A model generated the notes under the pieces. That model did no database searches. It saw nothing but the letters and a program-made list of their open reading frames with translations, and had not been told where the DNA came from. Below, one piece after another: positions 43,859 to 52,609 of a stretch of 64,000 nucleotides of DNA. The stretch's first letter is position 1, and each line of letters begins with the position of its first letter. This DNA comes from Rhizobium sp. 007 (GTDB lineage: Bacteria > Pseudomonadota > Alphaproteobacteria > Rhizobiales > Rhizobiaceae), in NCBI RefSeq assembly GCF_015353075.1, contig NZ_CP064187.1, positions 2,976,001 through 3,040,000 of the forward strand, written 5' to 3'. Made by a program: the position numbers and the translations under genes.

Positions 43859-45031
43859 TTGCTCATGGAAGCCACCCGCAAAATCTTTGAACCGTTCGTC
43901 TTCGCCAATGTGCTCACGCTTCGAAACCGGGTCGTCATGGCCCCAATGACGACGTGGTCAGCGAATGACGATGGAACTGTCTCGGATGAGGAAGTTTCAT
44001 ATTATCGACGCAGGGTAAACGGCGTCGGCCTCGCTCTGACGGGCTGCACGCATGTCTTGCCCAATGGCATCGGCTTCACGGGCGAATTCGCTTCTTATGA
44101 CGACAGCTTCACGCCAAGTCTGCGGCGCCTGGCGGAAGCCGCCAAGAGCGGCGGCGCGCCAGCGATTCTTCAGATATTCCACGCTGGGAACAAGGCTGTG
44201 CCGGAGCTTATCCCGGACAGGGACGTGGTCAGCGCCAGTGCGCTCGAAGTTCCTCCTGGCCCGTTCAATCCAGGCGGGGTCACTACACGAGCTCTGAGCC
44301 ATGACGAAATCCTCGATGTGATTTCCGCATTCGGCGAAGCAACGCGCCGCGCCATCGAAGCGGGCTTCGATGGCATCGAACTCCATGGTGCCCATGGCTT
44401 CCTGATCCAGAACTTCTTCTCGCCGCTCTACAACCAGCGCAACGACGAATGGGGAGGCACGCTGGAAAACCGGATGCGGCTGCCGCTCGCCGTAGTCCGC
44501 GAAGTGAAACGGGTGATAACCACATGCGCGACGCGCCCGTTCCTTTTGGGATACCGGGTTTCGCCCGAGGAACCGGAACAAGGCGGCCTTCGCATAAACG
44601 ATACCTACGCGCTTATCGAGCAGCTCATCGATGGCGGGGTGGACTACCTCCATGCATCGCTGTCGAATGCACTCGAAGCCAAGCCGGTCGAAGCTAGCGG
44701 TGATCGGACCATCGCCGAGCTGATCGCCGCCAGAGTTGCGGGGCGCGTTCCAGTCCTTGCCGCTGGTCAGGTCAGAACGCCTCAACAGGCGGAGCGTGCC
44801 CTCGATCTCGGCCTTTCACTTGTGGCTGTCGGCCAATGGCTGGTGATCAACCCGGATTGGGTCGAACTTTCACAGAGCGGCAAGGACAATCTGATCGAGA
44901 CAGAGATCAGGACCACGACGATCCCGGAAATCGCGCTTCCCGCCAAGCTCTGGGGCGTCATCGAGGCAGCCGCCGGCTGGTTCAAGATCAACGATGATCA
45001 TGAGGCGCGGCGGCGGAAGGCCACCGCATAG
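43859..45031 (+). CDS. Old yellow enzyme-family NADH:flavin oxidoreductase
   Basis: A 390-residue FMN-dependent TIM-barrel oxidoreductase. Family features are LRNRVVMAPMTTWSAND (FMN/substrate loop), ILQIFHAGNKA (Gln and His), GFDGIELHGAHGFLIQNFFS (the HGAHGYL-type motif), PLYNQRNDEWGGTLENRMRL and VLAAGQVRTPQQAERALD. It reduces activated C=C bonds such as in enones. TTG 43859 follows AAGAGACAC with good spacing; ATG 43865 is the alternative. It is followed by a SDR gene 35 bases on and is driven from promoter P4. Confidence 0.88.
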   Translation: MLMEATRKIFEPFVFANVLTLRNRVVMAPMTTWSANDDGTVSDEEVSYYRRRVNGVGLALTGCTHVLPNGIGFTGEFASYDDSFTPSLRRLAEAAKSGGAPAILQIFHAGNKAVPELIPDRDVVSASALEVPPGPFNPGGVTTRALSHDEILDVISAFGEATRRAIEAGFDGIELHGAHGFLIQNFFSPLYNQRNDEWGGTLENRMRLPLAVVREVKRVITTCATRPFLLGYRVSPEEPEQGGLRINDTYALIEQLIDGGVDYLHASLSNALEAKPVEASGDRTIAELIAARVAGRVPVLAAGQVRTPQQAERALDLGLSLVAVGQWLVINPDWVELSQSGKDNLIETEIRTTTIPEIALPAKLWGVIEAAAGWFKINDDHEARRRKATA

Positions 45032-45066
45032 AGCGTCGTACACAACTCACAATCAAGGAGAATGCG

Positions 45067-45906
45067 ATGAGCAAGATTTGGATGATCACAGGCGCCGGGC
45101 GCGGCATGGGGCTCGATTTCGCCAAGGCAGTCCTGGCTGCCGGCGACAAACTCGTCGCGACCGGCCGAAATCCGCAGCGCGTTGCCGAGGCCATCGGTCA
45201 ATCGGAAAACCTGCTGGTCGTCACGCTTGACGTGACAAAGCCTGCCGATGCGGACTCTGCTGTCAAAGCGGCCCTTGAACGCTTTGGTCGCATCGACGTG
45301 CTGGTCAACAATGCCGCGAACTTCTACGCAGGCTATTTTGAGGAATTGACGCCGGCCCAGATGGATCTACAGCTGGCCAGCAATCTCATCGGCCCCATGA
45401 ACGTCACACGGGCCGTACTGCCGGTGATGCGCAAGCAGGGATCCGGCAAGATCATTTCGATCTCGTCGACGGCCGGCTTGCTTGGCTTTGAATTCTGCAG
45501 CGCCTATTCTGCCTCGAAGTTCGCCCTCGATGGCTGGATGGAATCGCTGCAGCCGGAAGTGGCGCCGTTTGGTATTGAAACGATGGTCGTCAATCCGGGC
45601 TTCTTCCGCACCGAGCTGCTGACCGACGAATCCACCCAATACGCCCCGCAGTCTATGAGCGCCTACGATGAACGGCGGGCTCAGCACCTCGCCTTCTGGA
45701 AGTCCGCCAATGGCCAGCAAAGCGGCGACCCCGCGAAGCTTGCCCAAGCGCTGATCACGCTTGTCAATCAACCGGAGCTGCCCCGCCGGTTCATTGCCGG
45801 AGCTGATGCTATAGGTATGGTGGAGCAGAAAATCGCGCTGCTTCAGCAGCAGATCGATGCCTACCGGGAACTTTCAAGTTCGCTTGCCTTCGACCTGAAG
45901 GCTTAG
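45067..45906 (+). CDS. SDR-family oxidoreductase
   Basis: A 279-residue classical SDR. Glycine motif TGAGRGMGLDFA (residues 8-19), VNNAANFYAG, catalytic Ser in ISISSTAGLLG and YSASKFALDGWMESL (YxxxK) are all intact. Length and C-terminal extension (AIGMVEQKIALLQQQIDAYR) fit the subgroup often found beside old yellow enzymes. The start ATG has AAGGAGAATGCG upstream. Likely the second gene of the P4 operon and closed by the hairpin at 45917-45939. Confidence 0.9.
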   Translation: MSKIWMITGAGRGMGLDFAKAVLAAGDKLVATGRNPQRVAEAIGQSENLLVVTLDVTKPADADSAVKAALERFGRIDVLVNNAANFYAGYFEELTPAQMDLQLASNLIGPMNVTRAVLPVMRKQGSGKIISISSTAGLLGFEFCSAYSASKFALDGWMESLQPEVAPFGIETMVVNPGFFRTELLTDESTQYAPQSMSAYDERRAQHLAFWKSANGQQSGDPAKLAQALITLVNQPELPRRFIAGADAIGMVEQKIALLQQQIDAYRELSSSLAFDLKA

Positions 45907-45916
45907 GTTTTCCTTC

Positions 45917-45939
45917 GCGGGGCGTCAGGAACGCCCCGC
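45917..45939 (+). terminator. Hairpin terminator after the SDR gene
   Basis: The arms GCGGGGCGT and ACGCCCCGC are perfect around CAGGA, starting 10 bases after the stop. The following T-run is weak (ATATTTTC further on), so termination efficiency is uncertain. Confidence 0.6.
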
Positions 45940-46035
45940 ACGCCGCGATATTTTCAGATGGTGCAACAGGCTTCCATGCGCGCTATTTGGCGTTGCGTTC
46001 GCCTAGTGGTCGCCACTATGCTCATCCTCGCGATG

Positions 46036-46905
46036 TCAGGGACGCGTCAGCCAGTCGGCAAAAATGCGGGCGAGTCGCCGCTGGCTGCCGGATTTGGGAT
46101 AGGCGAGATAATGACCGATATAGCGGTTATCGCGACAGATCCGCTGGAGAGGGCGGACCAGCTTACCGCTTTCCAGTTCGCGCCTGGCCAGCACGTCGGA
46201 TTCGAGCGCGATGCCGAGCCCGTTAACGGCAGCATCGACCGCTAGGAAGCTGCGATCAAAGCTCATCGACGGAGAAGGTGGCGGTCCGAGGTCGTTGGCT
46301 TCGAACCAGTCGATCCACTGTATGCGCTTGAGATCGCTTCTGATCAGCGGCTGGTGGATCAGGTCGCGCGGGGATTTGATCTGTCGCGCGAGTTCGGGCG
46401 CGCAAAGCGGCGAGACGATCTCTTCGGAAAGCGGGATGACGATCAGGTCTTCGCGATTCAACGGTTCGCCGTAGACGACGTCGGCATCGAAGAGCCCATC
46501 GACGAAGCGGGCATAGTTCGTGCTGGCGGCCACCCGGACCTCTATCCCAGGATTCTCCTTGAGAAACTGCGGCAGGCGCGGTGACAGCACCTGCGCCGCA
46601 AAACTGGGAGCGCAGTGGAGGCGCAGCAATTGCGCCTTGTTGGATGAAATCTGCTCAACACCGCGCCGCAATTCCTCAAACGCGTTCGAAGCATGGTTCA
46701 ACAGTGTCTGCCCGGCGAGAGTCAGCGAAACTCTGCGCGTCGTGCGCTCGAAGAGAGCCACGCCAAGATCGCGTTCCAACCGCACAATCGCATGGCTGAC
46801 CGCGCTCGGCGAGAGGTTAAGTTCTTCGGCTGCCGCCCGGAACGAACCGAGCCGGGCGGCGGCCTCGAAAATGCGCATGGCGGACAGTGAGGTCATCTGC
46901 AGCAT
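46036..46905 (-). CDS. LysR-family regulator (GcvA-like)
   Basis: A 289-residue LysR-type regulator. The DNA-binding part is SLSAMRIFEAAARLGSFRAA plus ELNLSPSAVSHAIVRLERDL; the effector part includes DADVVYGEPLNREDLIVIPL and AVNGLGIALESDVLARRELE, as in GcvA-type proteins. It is transcribed divergently from the ten-gene catabolic operon starting at 47047, with a candidate operator just past its start codon, and is the natural candidate regulator of that operon. Confidence 0.9.
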   Translation of the reverse strand: MLQMTSLSAMRIFEAAARLGSFRAAAEELNLSPSAVSHAIVRLERDLGVALFERTTRRVSLTLAGQTLLNHASNAFEELRRGVEQISSNKAQLLRLHCAPSFAAQVLSPRLPQFLKENPGIEVRVAASTNYARFVDGLFDADVVYGEPLNREDLIVIPLSEEIVSPLCAPELARQIKSPRDLIHQPLIRSDLKRIQWIDWFEANDLGPPPSPSMSFDRSFLAVDAAVNGLGIALESDVLARRELESGKLVRPLQRICRDNRYIGHYLAYPKSGSQRRLARIFADWLTRP

Positions 46906-46912
46906 GGGATTA

Positions 46913-46927
46913 GTGAAACAGATTCAC
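46913..46927. promoter_or_regulatory. Candidate LysR operator
   Basis: GTGAA and TTCAC are perfect arms around ACAGA, a T-N11-A-like palindrome. It lies 8 bases outside the LysR start and about 120 bases upstream of the divergent SDR. A further TTCACG follows at about 46942. Confidence 0.5.
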
Positions 46928-47046
46928 CCATAGATGTAAACTTCACGTTTGTCGCGGCGATCCTCTTCCGTCAGAAATCTCGTCATGGATGGTGATCCAT
47001 TCGGCGGTATTGCCAGATGCCGGGGAGGCATCGGGAGGAGAACGAG

Positions 47047-47808
47047 ATGCTGTTAAAGGGAAAGACCGCGGTCATTTCGGGCGCGGCGAGCAAACGTGGT
47101 ATTGGCCGGGCTACGGCGGAGCTTTTTGCATCACATGGCGCACGCGTCGCCATTCTCGACATCAACGCCGAGGAGGCGAAGGCAGCCGCGGGCGACCTAA
47201 CGCCCGTCGACCAGGGTGATCATATTGGCCTGCGCTGCGACGTTGCCGATCGTGCCTCCTGCGCATCCGCAGCCGGCGAGGTTCTCGCGGCCTTTGGCGT
47301 GGCGAATATCCTCATCAACAATGCCGGCATCACCCAGCCGGTAAAGACGCTCGAAATCTCCGACGCGGACTGGCAGCGCATTGTCGCCGTAAACATGACA
47401 GGCGTCCTCAATCTCAGCCAGGTCTTCATCCCCAATATGCGCGATAACGGCGGGGGGGCGATTGCCTGCATGTCGTCAGTTTCGGCGCAGCGCGGCGGGG
47501 GCATTTTTGGCGGCCCGCACTATTCCGCCGCCAAGGCCGGCGTCCTCGGCCTCGCCAAGGCCATGGCGCGGGAGTTCGGTCCAAACGGCATTCGCGTCAA
47601 TTGCGTGACGCCCGGTCTCATCCAGACCGATATCACCGGCGACAAGCTTTCGGCCGAAATGCGCGCCGATATCATAAAGGGCATCCCGCTCAGCCGGTTG
47701 GGCGACGCGGGCGACGTGGCCAACATCTATCTCTTCCTCGCATCCGATCTCTCCGCCTACGTCACCGGCGCGGTCATCGACGTCAATGGCGGCATGCTGA
47801 TCCACTGA
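47047..47808 (+). CDS. SDR-family dehydrogenase, first gene of the catabolic operon
   Basis: A 253-residue classical SDR. Motifs are SGAASKRGIGRATAELFASH (a slightly long glycine loop), INNAGITQPV, the Ser in ACMSSVSAQRG and HYSAAKAGVLGLAKAM (YxxxK). The C-terminus GAVIDVNGGMLIH is typical of 3-oxoacyl reductase or sugar dehydrogenase-like SDRs. The start ATG 47047 has GGGAGGAGAACGAG upstream; the frame from 47017 is rejected. In context it probably oxidises a sugar or polyol imported by the downstream transporters. Confidence 0.9.
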   Translation: MLLKGKTAVISGAASKRGIGRATAELFASHGARVAILDINAEEAKAAAGDLTPVDQGDHIGLRCDVADRASCASAAGEVLAAFGVANILINNAGITQPVKTLEISDADWQRIVAVNMTGVLNLSQVFIPNMRDNGGGAIACMSSVSAQRGGGIFGGPHYSAAKAGVLGLAKAMAREFGPNGIRVNCVTPGLIQTDITGDKLSAEMRADIIKGIPLSRLGDAGDVANIYLFLASDLSAYVTGAVIDVNGGMLIH

Positions 47809-47844
47809 TCCGCGCGCGAAGAGTCTGACAAGGATAGGAAGAGA

Positions 47845-48684
47845 ATGGTCCAGATCGGTCACAATATCAGTCTTCCCGAACGGGCCCGGCGCATTCGTCG
47901 GCACGCCCTGCGCATGGGCGAGGTTCAGGGCCAGGGCTATATCGCCCAGGCGCTTGGCATTGCTGACGTTCTGGCGGTCGCCTACTTCCATGCGACGACC
48001 TACAGGCCGGAAGACCCGGAATGGGAAGGGCGCGACCGCTTCCTGCTGTCGATCGGCCATTACGCCATCGCGCTTTATGCGGCACTGATCGAGGCGAAGA
48101 TCGTACCGGAGGATGAACTCGAGACCTACGGCACGGATGACAGCCGCCTGCCCATGTCAGGCATGGCCGCCTATACGCCGGGCATGGAAATCACCGGCGG
48201 ATCGCTTGGCCACGGCCTCGGCATTGCCGTCGGCATGTCGCTCGCGCTCAAGCGCAAGGGCTCACGTTCCTTCGTCTACAACCTGTTTTCCGATGGCGAG
48301 CTCGACGAGGGATCGACTTGGGAAGCGGCGATGTCTGCCGGATCCTACAAGCTCGACAACCTGATCGGCATCGTCGACGTCAACCAGATGCAGGCCGACG
48401 GTCCGTCGCTCGGCGTCCTCAACTTCGAGCCGCTTGGGCCGAAGTTCGAGGCCTTCGGCTGGTTCGTCCAGCGCGTCGATGGCAACGACATTGATGCGCT
48501 CGTCGAAGCCTTCGACAAGGCGCGCCATCATTCTGAGGCGCAGCCCAGAATCATCATCTGCGATACGAAAATGGCCAAGGGCGTGCCTTTCCTTGAAGCG
48601 CGTGAGCGCAACCACTTCCTGCGCGTGGAACCGCATGAATGGGCAGAGGCGATCCGGATCATCGACGCGGGAGCAACGGCATGA
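47845..48684 (+). CDS. Transketolase, N-terminal (TPP pyrophosphate-binding) subunit
   Basis: A 279-residue protein equivalent to the N-terminal third of transketolase. It has IGHYAIALYAALIEA, ITGGSLGHGLGIAVGMSLAL and the diphosphate/metal-binding FSDGELDEGSTWEAAM...DNLIGIVDVNQMQADG (GDG...N pattern). It must pair with the next gene product for a complete active site. Two-subunit transketolases are known from sugar catabolic operons, for example those acting on branched or unusual keto-sugars. The stop overlaps the next start by 4 bases, supporting a 1:1 complex. Confidence 0.92.
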   Translation: MVQIGHNISLPERARRIRRHALRMGEVQGQGYIAQALGIADVLAVAYFHATTYRPEDPEWEGRDRFLLSIGHYAIALYAALIEAKIVPEDELETYGTDDSRLPMSGMAAYTPGMEITGGSLGHGLGIAVGMSLALKRKGSRSFVYNLFSDGELDEGSTWEAAMSAGSYKLDNLIGIVDVNQMQADGPSLGVLNFEPLGPKFEAFGWFVQRVDGNDIDALVEAFDKARHHSEAQPRIIICDTKMAKGVPFLEARERNHFLRVEPHEWAEAIRIIDAGATA

Positions 48685-49718
48685 GACGCTCGAAATACGA
48701 ACGCCCGACGCATCTGATCGGCAACGCCGACAGGCCACGGCTGACGACGTCGGCGATGATCGCCTCCATTGCCGGAGCCAACCAGCCCACCCGGCCCGCA
48801 CCCTTCGGCCACGCGCTCTCGGCGCTGGCGGAAAAGGATGACCGCATCGTCGGCCTTTCGGCGGATCTCGCAAAATATACCGACCTGCATGTCTTCCGCG
48901 CAGCCCATCCCGACCGCTTCTATCAGATGGGCATGGCCGAGCAGTTGCTGATGATGTCGGCTGCCGGCATGGCGCGCGAAGGCCTGCAGCCCTGGGTCAC
49001 GACATACGCCGTCTTCGCCTCGCGCCGGGCCTATGACTTCGTCTGCCTGGCGATTGCCGAGGAGATGCTGGACGTCAAGATCGTCTGCGCGCTGCCCGGG
49101 CTCACCACCGGCTACGGCCCCAGCCACCAGGCGACCGAAGACATCGCGATGTTCCGCGGCATGCCGAACCTCACCATCGTCGATCCCTGCGACGCGAGCG
49201 AGATCGAGCAGGCGGTGCCCGCCATCGCCGCCCATCGGGGTCCGGTCTACATGCGGCTTCTCCGCGGCAACGTGCCGCTCGTGCTCGAGGAGTACGGTTA
49301 TCGGTTCGAGCTGAGCAAGGCGAAGCTGCTGCGCGACGGCAGGGATACGCTGATCATTTCGTCGGGCCTGATGACGATGCGCGCGCTCGAAGCGGCCGAA
49401 GAACTCCGCAAGGACGGTGTCGATGCCGGCGTGCTGCACGTTCCCACGATCAAGCCGCTCGACGAAGCCACGATCCTTGCCGAATGCGCCAAGCAGGGGC
49501 GGCTCGTCGTCGTCGCTGAGAACCACACTGTCATCGGCGGTCTCGGAGAGGCGGTCGCCGCCACCTTGATGCGCTCGAACGTACGCCCCGCCGCATTCCG
49601 GCAGATCGGGCTACCGGACGCCTTCCTCGAAGCGGGCGCCCTGCCGACCTTGCACGACATGTACGGCATATCGACCGCGAAGGTCGCGGCTCGAATCAGG
49701 GGGTGGCTAGACAGCTAA
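48681..49718 (+). CDS. Transketolase, C-terminal subunit
   Basis: A 345-residue partner subunit. The pyrimidine-binding domain has PFGHALSALAEKDDRIVGLS, ADLAKYTDLHVFRAAHPDRF and YQMGMAEQLLMMSAAGMARE (Glu that activates TPP); the C-terminal transketolase domain has DTLIISSGLMTMRALEAAEE and VVVAENHTVIGGLGEAVAAT. The first ~30 residues are longer than usual. Start ATG 48681 overlaps the preceding stop (ATGA). With the SDR it would process a keto-sugar, but no sugar kinase is present in the operon. Confidence 0.92.
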   Translation: MRRSKYERPTHLIGNADRPRLTTSAMIASIAGANQPTRPAPFGHALSALAEKDDRIVGLSADLAKYTDLHVFRAAHPDRFYQMGMAEQLLMMSAAGMAREGLQPWVTTYAVFASRRAYDFVCLAIAEEMLDVKIVCALPGLTTGYGPSHQATEDIAMFRGMPNLTIVDPCDASEIEQAVPAIAAHRGPVYMRLLRGNVPLVLEEYGYRFELSKAKLLRDGRDTLIISSGLMTMRALEAAEELRKDGVDAGVLHVPTIKPLDEATILAECAKQGRLVVVAENHTVIGGLGEAVAATLMRSNVRPAAFRQIGLPDAFLEAGALPTLHDMYGISTAKVAARIRGWLDS

Positions 49719-49781
49719 GTCACAGGGTCGCCGCGTTGAGGAGCGCGGCGGGCCGCAACAGTTCCAAGTGGAGGAGAAAAG

Positions 49782-50786
49782 ATGAAATTCGAGATCAACA
49801 GACGCCAGTTCCTGGCAGCGTCGTCGGCCGTGCTGGCTGCCCCGGCGATCGTCACCATGGTCCGGCCCGCGCGCGCCGGCACGACGCTGACCCTTGGTCA
49901 CGGCGCCGCACCAGGAAATCCGAGAACAGTCGCCGCGGCGAAGTTCGCGGAATTGGTAGCCGAGAAGACGGCCGGCCGCATCAAGGTCAACGTCGCCGGC
50001 GCGGAAACGCTCGGCAGCGATTCGGCGATGCTGACAAGCCTGCGCACGGGCGCTCTCGATTTCACCGCCAACAGCCAGGGAGCCACATCTGCGCTCGTTC
50101 CTGAACTTGCAGCACTCGGCCTCCCCTTCCTGTTCGAGAACACAGCGAAGGCGATGACGGTTCTCAACGGCCCGGTTGGCGGCGAGCTCGTCAAGCGCTT
50201 CGAAGCCGTCGGCGTGGTGCCGCTTGACTGGTGGGACAATGGCATCCGCCACCTCACCAACTCCAAGCGCAAGGTCGCCGCACCCGCCGACGTGAGCGGC
50301 ATGAAAATCCGCACGCCGGCCGACCCGATGACGATGGACATTTTCAAGGCCCTGGGTGCCGCGACAGAGCAGATCGCCTTCGGCGAGCTCTATGTCGCCC
50401 TGCAGCAGGGCGTGGTCGACGGACAGGAGAATCCGCTCGCCAATATAGACAGTTCCAAGCTCTACGAAGTCAACAAACACATCAGCCTGACCGGTCATAA
50501 GTGGGAATCGACGCCGTTCCTGATGTCGCAGGTCGCTCAGGCGCGACTGGGCGGTGACCTTGAGGCGGTAAAGGCGGCTGCGAAGGAAGCCGGTGAGCTC
50601 CAGCGCAAGCTTTCCGCCGACAAGGACGCCGGGGTGCTCGCAGCGTTCCGGAGCAATGCAGCAATCGAGGTCACCGAAGTGGACCGGCAAGCCTTCGCCA
50701 AGGTAACCGCTTCGGTCGCCGAGACCTGGAAGCAGAAGCCTTTCGGAGATTTTGTCGCCCAGATCGAATCCGCCACCAAAGGCTGA
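49782..50786 (+). CDS. TRAP transporter substrate-binding protein (DctP family)
   Basis: A 334-residue precursor with a twin-arginine-like signal (NRRQFLAASSAVLAAPAIVT, cleavage near ARA-G 33). The mature protein has the DctP fold: LTLGHGAAPGNPRTVAAAKF, RTGALDFTANSQGATSALVP, KIRTPADPMTMDIFKALGAA (with the conserved Arg binding a carboxylate) and YVALQQGVVDGQENPLANID. It captures an organic acid, usually a carboxylate or sugar acid, in the periplasm. Followed by the DctQ and DctM genes. Confidence 0.93.
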   Translation: MKFEINRRQFLAASSAVLAAPAIVTMVRPARAGTTLTLGHGAAPGNPRTVAAAKFAELVAEKTAGRIKVNVAGAETLGSDSAMLTSLRTGALDFTANSQGATSALVPELAALGLPFLFENTAKAMTVLNGPVGGELVKRFEAVGVVPLDWWDNGIRHLTNSKRKVAAPADVSGMKIRTPADPMTMDIFKALGAATEQIAFGELYVALQQGVVDGQENPLANIDSSKLYEVNKHISLTGHKWESTPFLMSQVAQARLGGDLEAVKAAAKEAGELQRKLSADKDAGVLAAFRSNAAIEVTEVDRQAFAKVTASVAETWKQKPFGDFVAQIESATKG

Positions 50787-50810
50787 GGCCTTTCTCAACG
50801 GGAGCACCCC

Positions 50811-51341
50811 ATGAAAAGCCTCTCAAGTCTCATAGAAGCCGCGGCGCGGGCCATCGTCTGGTTTGCGCGGCAGGTCGTCATCTTCAGCGGGATAGCGCTG
50901 ATGGTCTTCATGACGGCGAACGTCTTTGCCCGCTATGTGCTGACCGGGGGAGGCTTTTCTTTCGCTCAGGAGCTGCCGGTGCTGATCTTTCCATGGTTCA
51001 TCCTGGGCGGCATCGTGCTCGCCGCCCATTCCGGCGGCCATATGGCCGTCGAATGGATCTACGACAAGCTGCAAGGCGGTGCCTGTTCCACCGCCTTCGT
51101 CCTCGCCAATGCCGTCAGTGCCGGAGCTTTTCTGGTGCTCGGTTATCAGGCCTACCGGGTCGGCGAGATCGCTGGGATCGAACACAGCCCGGTCTTCCAG
51201 CTGCCCAATAGCATGGGGTATTTCGCTCTCGCCATAGGTTCCGTGCTCGTGGCGATCGTTACGCTCGGCGTTGTCCTGCGCGTGCTGCGCCTCGGTTGGG
51301 AGTACCGGACGAACACCGAGAGTGGTGAGGTGGCGCTATGA
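50811..51341 (+). CDS. TRAP transporter small membrane subunit (DctQ family)
   Basis: A 176-residue protein with four hydrophobic segments: the first near 24-46 (VVIFSGIALMVFMTANVFAR), then ELPVLIFPWFILGGIVLAAH, a third with VLANAVSAGAFLVLGYQAYR, and the last near the C-terminus. The ARYVL and QELPVLIFPW segments and length are usual for DctQ. It forms the inner-membrane complex with DctM; its stop overlaps the dctM-like start by 4 bases. Confidence 0.9.
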   Translation: MKSLSSLIEAAARAIVWFARQVVIFSGIALMVFMTANVFARYVLTGGGFSFAQELPVLIFPWFILGGIVLAAHSGGHMAVEWIYDKLQGGACSTAFVLANAVSAGAFLVLGYQAYRVGEIAGIEHSPVFQLPNSMGYFALAIGSVLVAIVTLGVVLRVLRLGWEYRTNTESGEVAL

Positions 51342-52597
51342 CCATCTTGATGATCATCGTCTTCTGCGTGCTGATGATGATGGCGGTGCCGGTCGGCTAC
51401 GCCCTTATCATCTCTGCCGGCGTCGCGGTCCTGTTCAACGGCTATCTGCCGCTGTCGATCGTCGCGCAGCAGATCTATGACCAGACCCAATCCTTTCCGA
51501 TGCTCGCGTTGCCGTTCTTCATGCTGGCCGGCACGCTGATGCTCGGCGGTGAGCTCGGCCGGCAACTGCTGGAGCTGGCATCGCATACGATGCAGCGCTG
51601 GCGTGGCGGACCCCTGTCGACCACCGTCGTTTCGTCCGTCGTGTTCGGCGGCGTGTCCGGCTCGGCGGTGGCCAACGCCAGTGCGCTCGGCTCCGTGCTC
51701 ATCCCGTGGCAGAAAAAGCATGGTTTTCCACCCGCGCTTTGCGCCGCCAACAATGCCACGTCGGCCGTCATCGACGTCCTGATCCCGCCGTCGATTCCGA
51801 TGATCCTCTTTTCGCTGGTGAGCGGCGTCAGCGTCGCCAACCTCTTCGTCGCCGGCATCCTGCCGGGCATCCTGATGGCCGCGAGTTTCGTCTTCGTCTG
51901 CTGGTTCATTTCGGTGAGACGGGGTTATGCCGCACAGGCCGCGCGAACCAGCAGGCGGCAACTGGCGACGCTGGCGCTGAAGAGCCTGCCCGCCGTGCTC
52001 CTCCCGGTTCTGATCATCCTCTTCCTGCGGTTCGGCCTGGCCACGCCGACGGAAGTTGCCGTCCTGTCGGTCGTCTATTCGCTCGCCCTCAGCCTGGTCT
52101 ACTATCGCGACCTGACGTGGAAGCGATTTTGCGACAACGTGGTCGAGGCGGGCATGGCGACCGGCGTTGTGATGCTGGTGATCATGGGCAGCGCAGCCGT
52201 CGGCTGGGTGCTGACCTTCGACCAGGCGCCGCAGCAGATGGCCGACTGGGTCGCCGCCAACATTTCGAGCCCGATCGTCATCATCCTGATGATGAACATC
52301 CTCATGCTCATTGTCGGCATGCCGCTCGACATGCCGCCGGCCATCCTGCTGCTTGGACCAATCTTCGTACCGCTTGCCGACGCGATCGGGCTGGACCGGG
52401 TTCAGCTCGGTCTGATGATGGTAATCAATCTCGGCATCGGACTTTACACGCCGCCGATCGGCACGACGCTCTTCATCTCGTCGTCGATCGCAAAATCATC
52501 GCTCGGCGAGACGACGCGGGAACTCTGGCCCTTCTTCACCATGGCAATGGCACTCCTGCTTGCGGTGAGCTTCATACCGGCGCTCACGCTCTATTGA
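51338..52597 (+). CDS. TRAP transporter large permease (DctM family)
   Basis: A 419-residue, 12-helix permease. Family segments include QSFPMLALPFFMLAGTLMLG, SSVVFGGVSGSAVANASALG, NATSAVIDVLIPPSIPMILF and LGIGLYTPPIGTTLFISSSI. It drives sodium- or proton-coupled uptake of the solute delivered by the DctP protein. The overlap with the DctQ gene and the 12-base gap to the ABC ATPase gene indicate one transcript containing two different transporter systems. Confidence 0.93.
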   Translation: MTILMIIVFCVLMMMAVPVGYALIISAGVAVLFNGYLPLSIVAQQIYDQTQSFPMLALPFFMLAGTLMLGGELGRQLLELASHTMQRWRGGPLSTTVVSSVVFGGVSGSAVANASALGSVLIPWQKKHGFPPALCAANNATSAVIDVLIPPSIPMILFSLVSGVSVANLFVAGILPGILMAASFVFVCWFISVRRGYAAQAARTSRRQLATLALKSLPAVLLPVLIILFLRFGLATPTEVAVLSVVYSLALSLVYYRDLTWKRFCDNVVEAGMATGVVMLVIMGSAAVGWVLTFDQAPQQMADWVAANISSPIVIILMMNILMLIVGMPLDMPPAILLLGPIFVPLADAIGLDRVQLGLMMVINLGIGLYTPPIGTTLFISSSIAKSSLGETTRELWPFFTMAMALLLAVSFIPALTLY

Positions 52598-52609
52598 GGA
52601 CCGCGAACC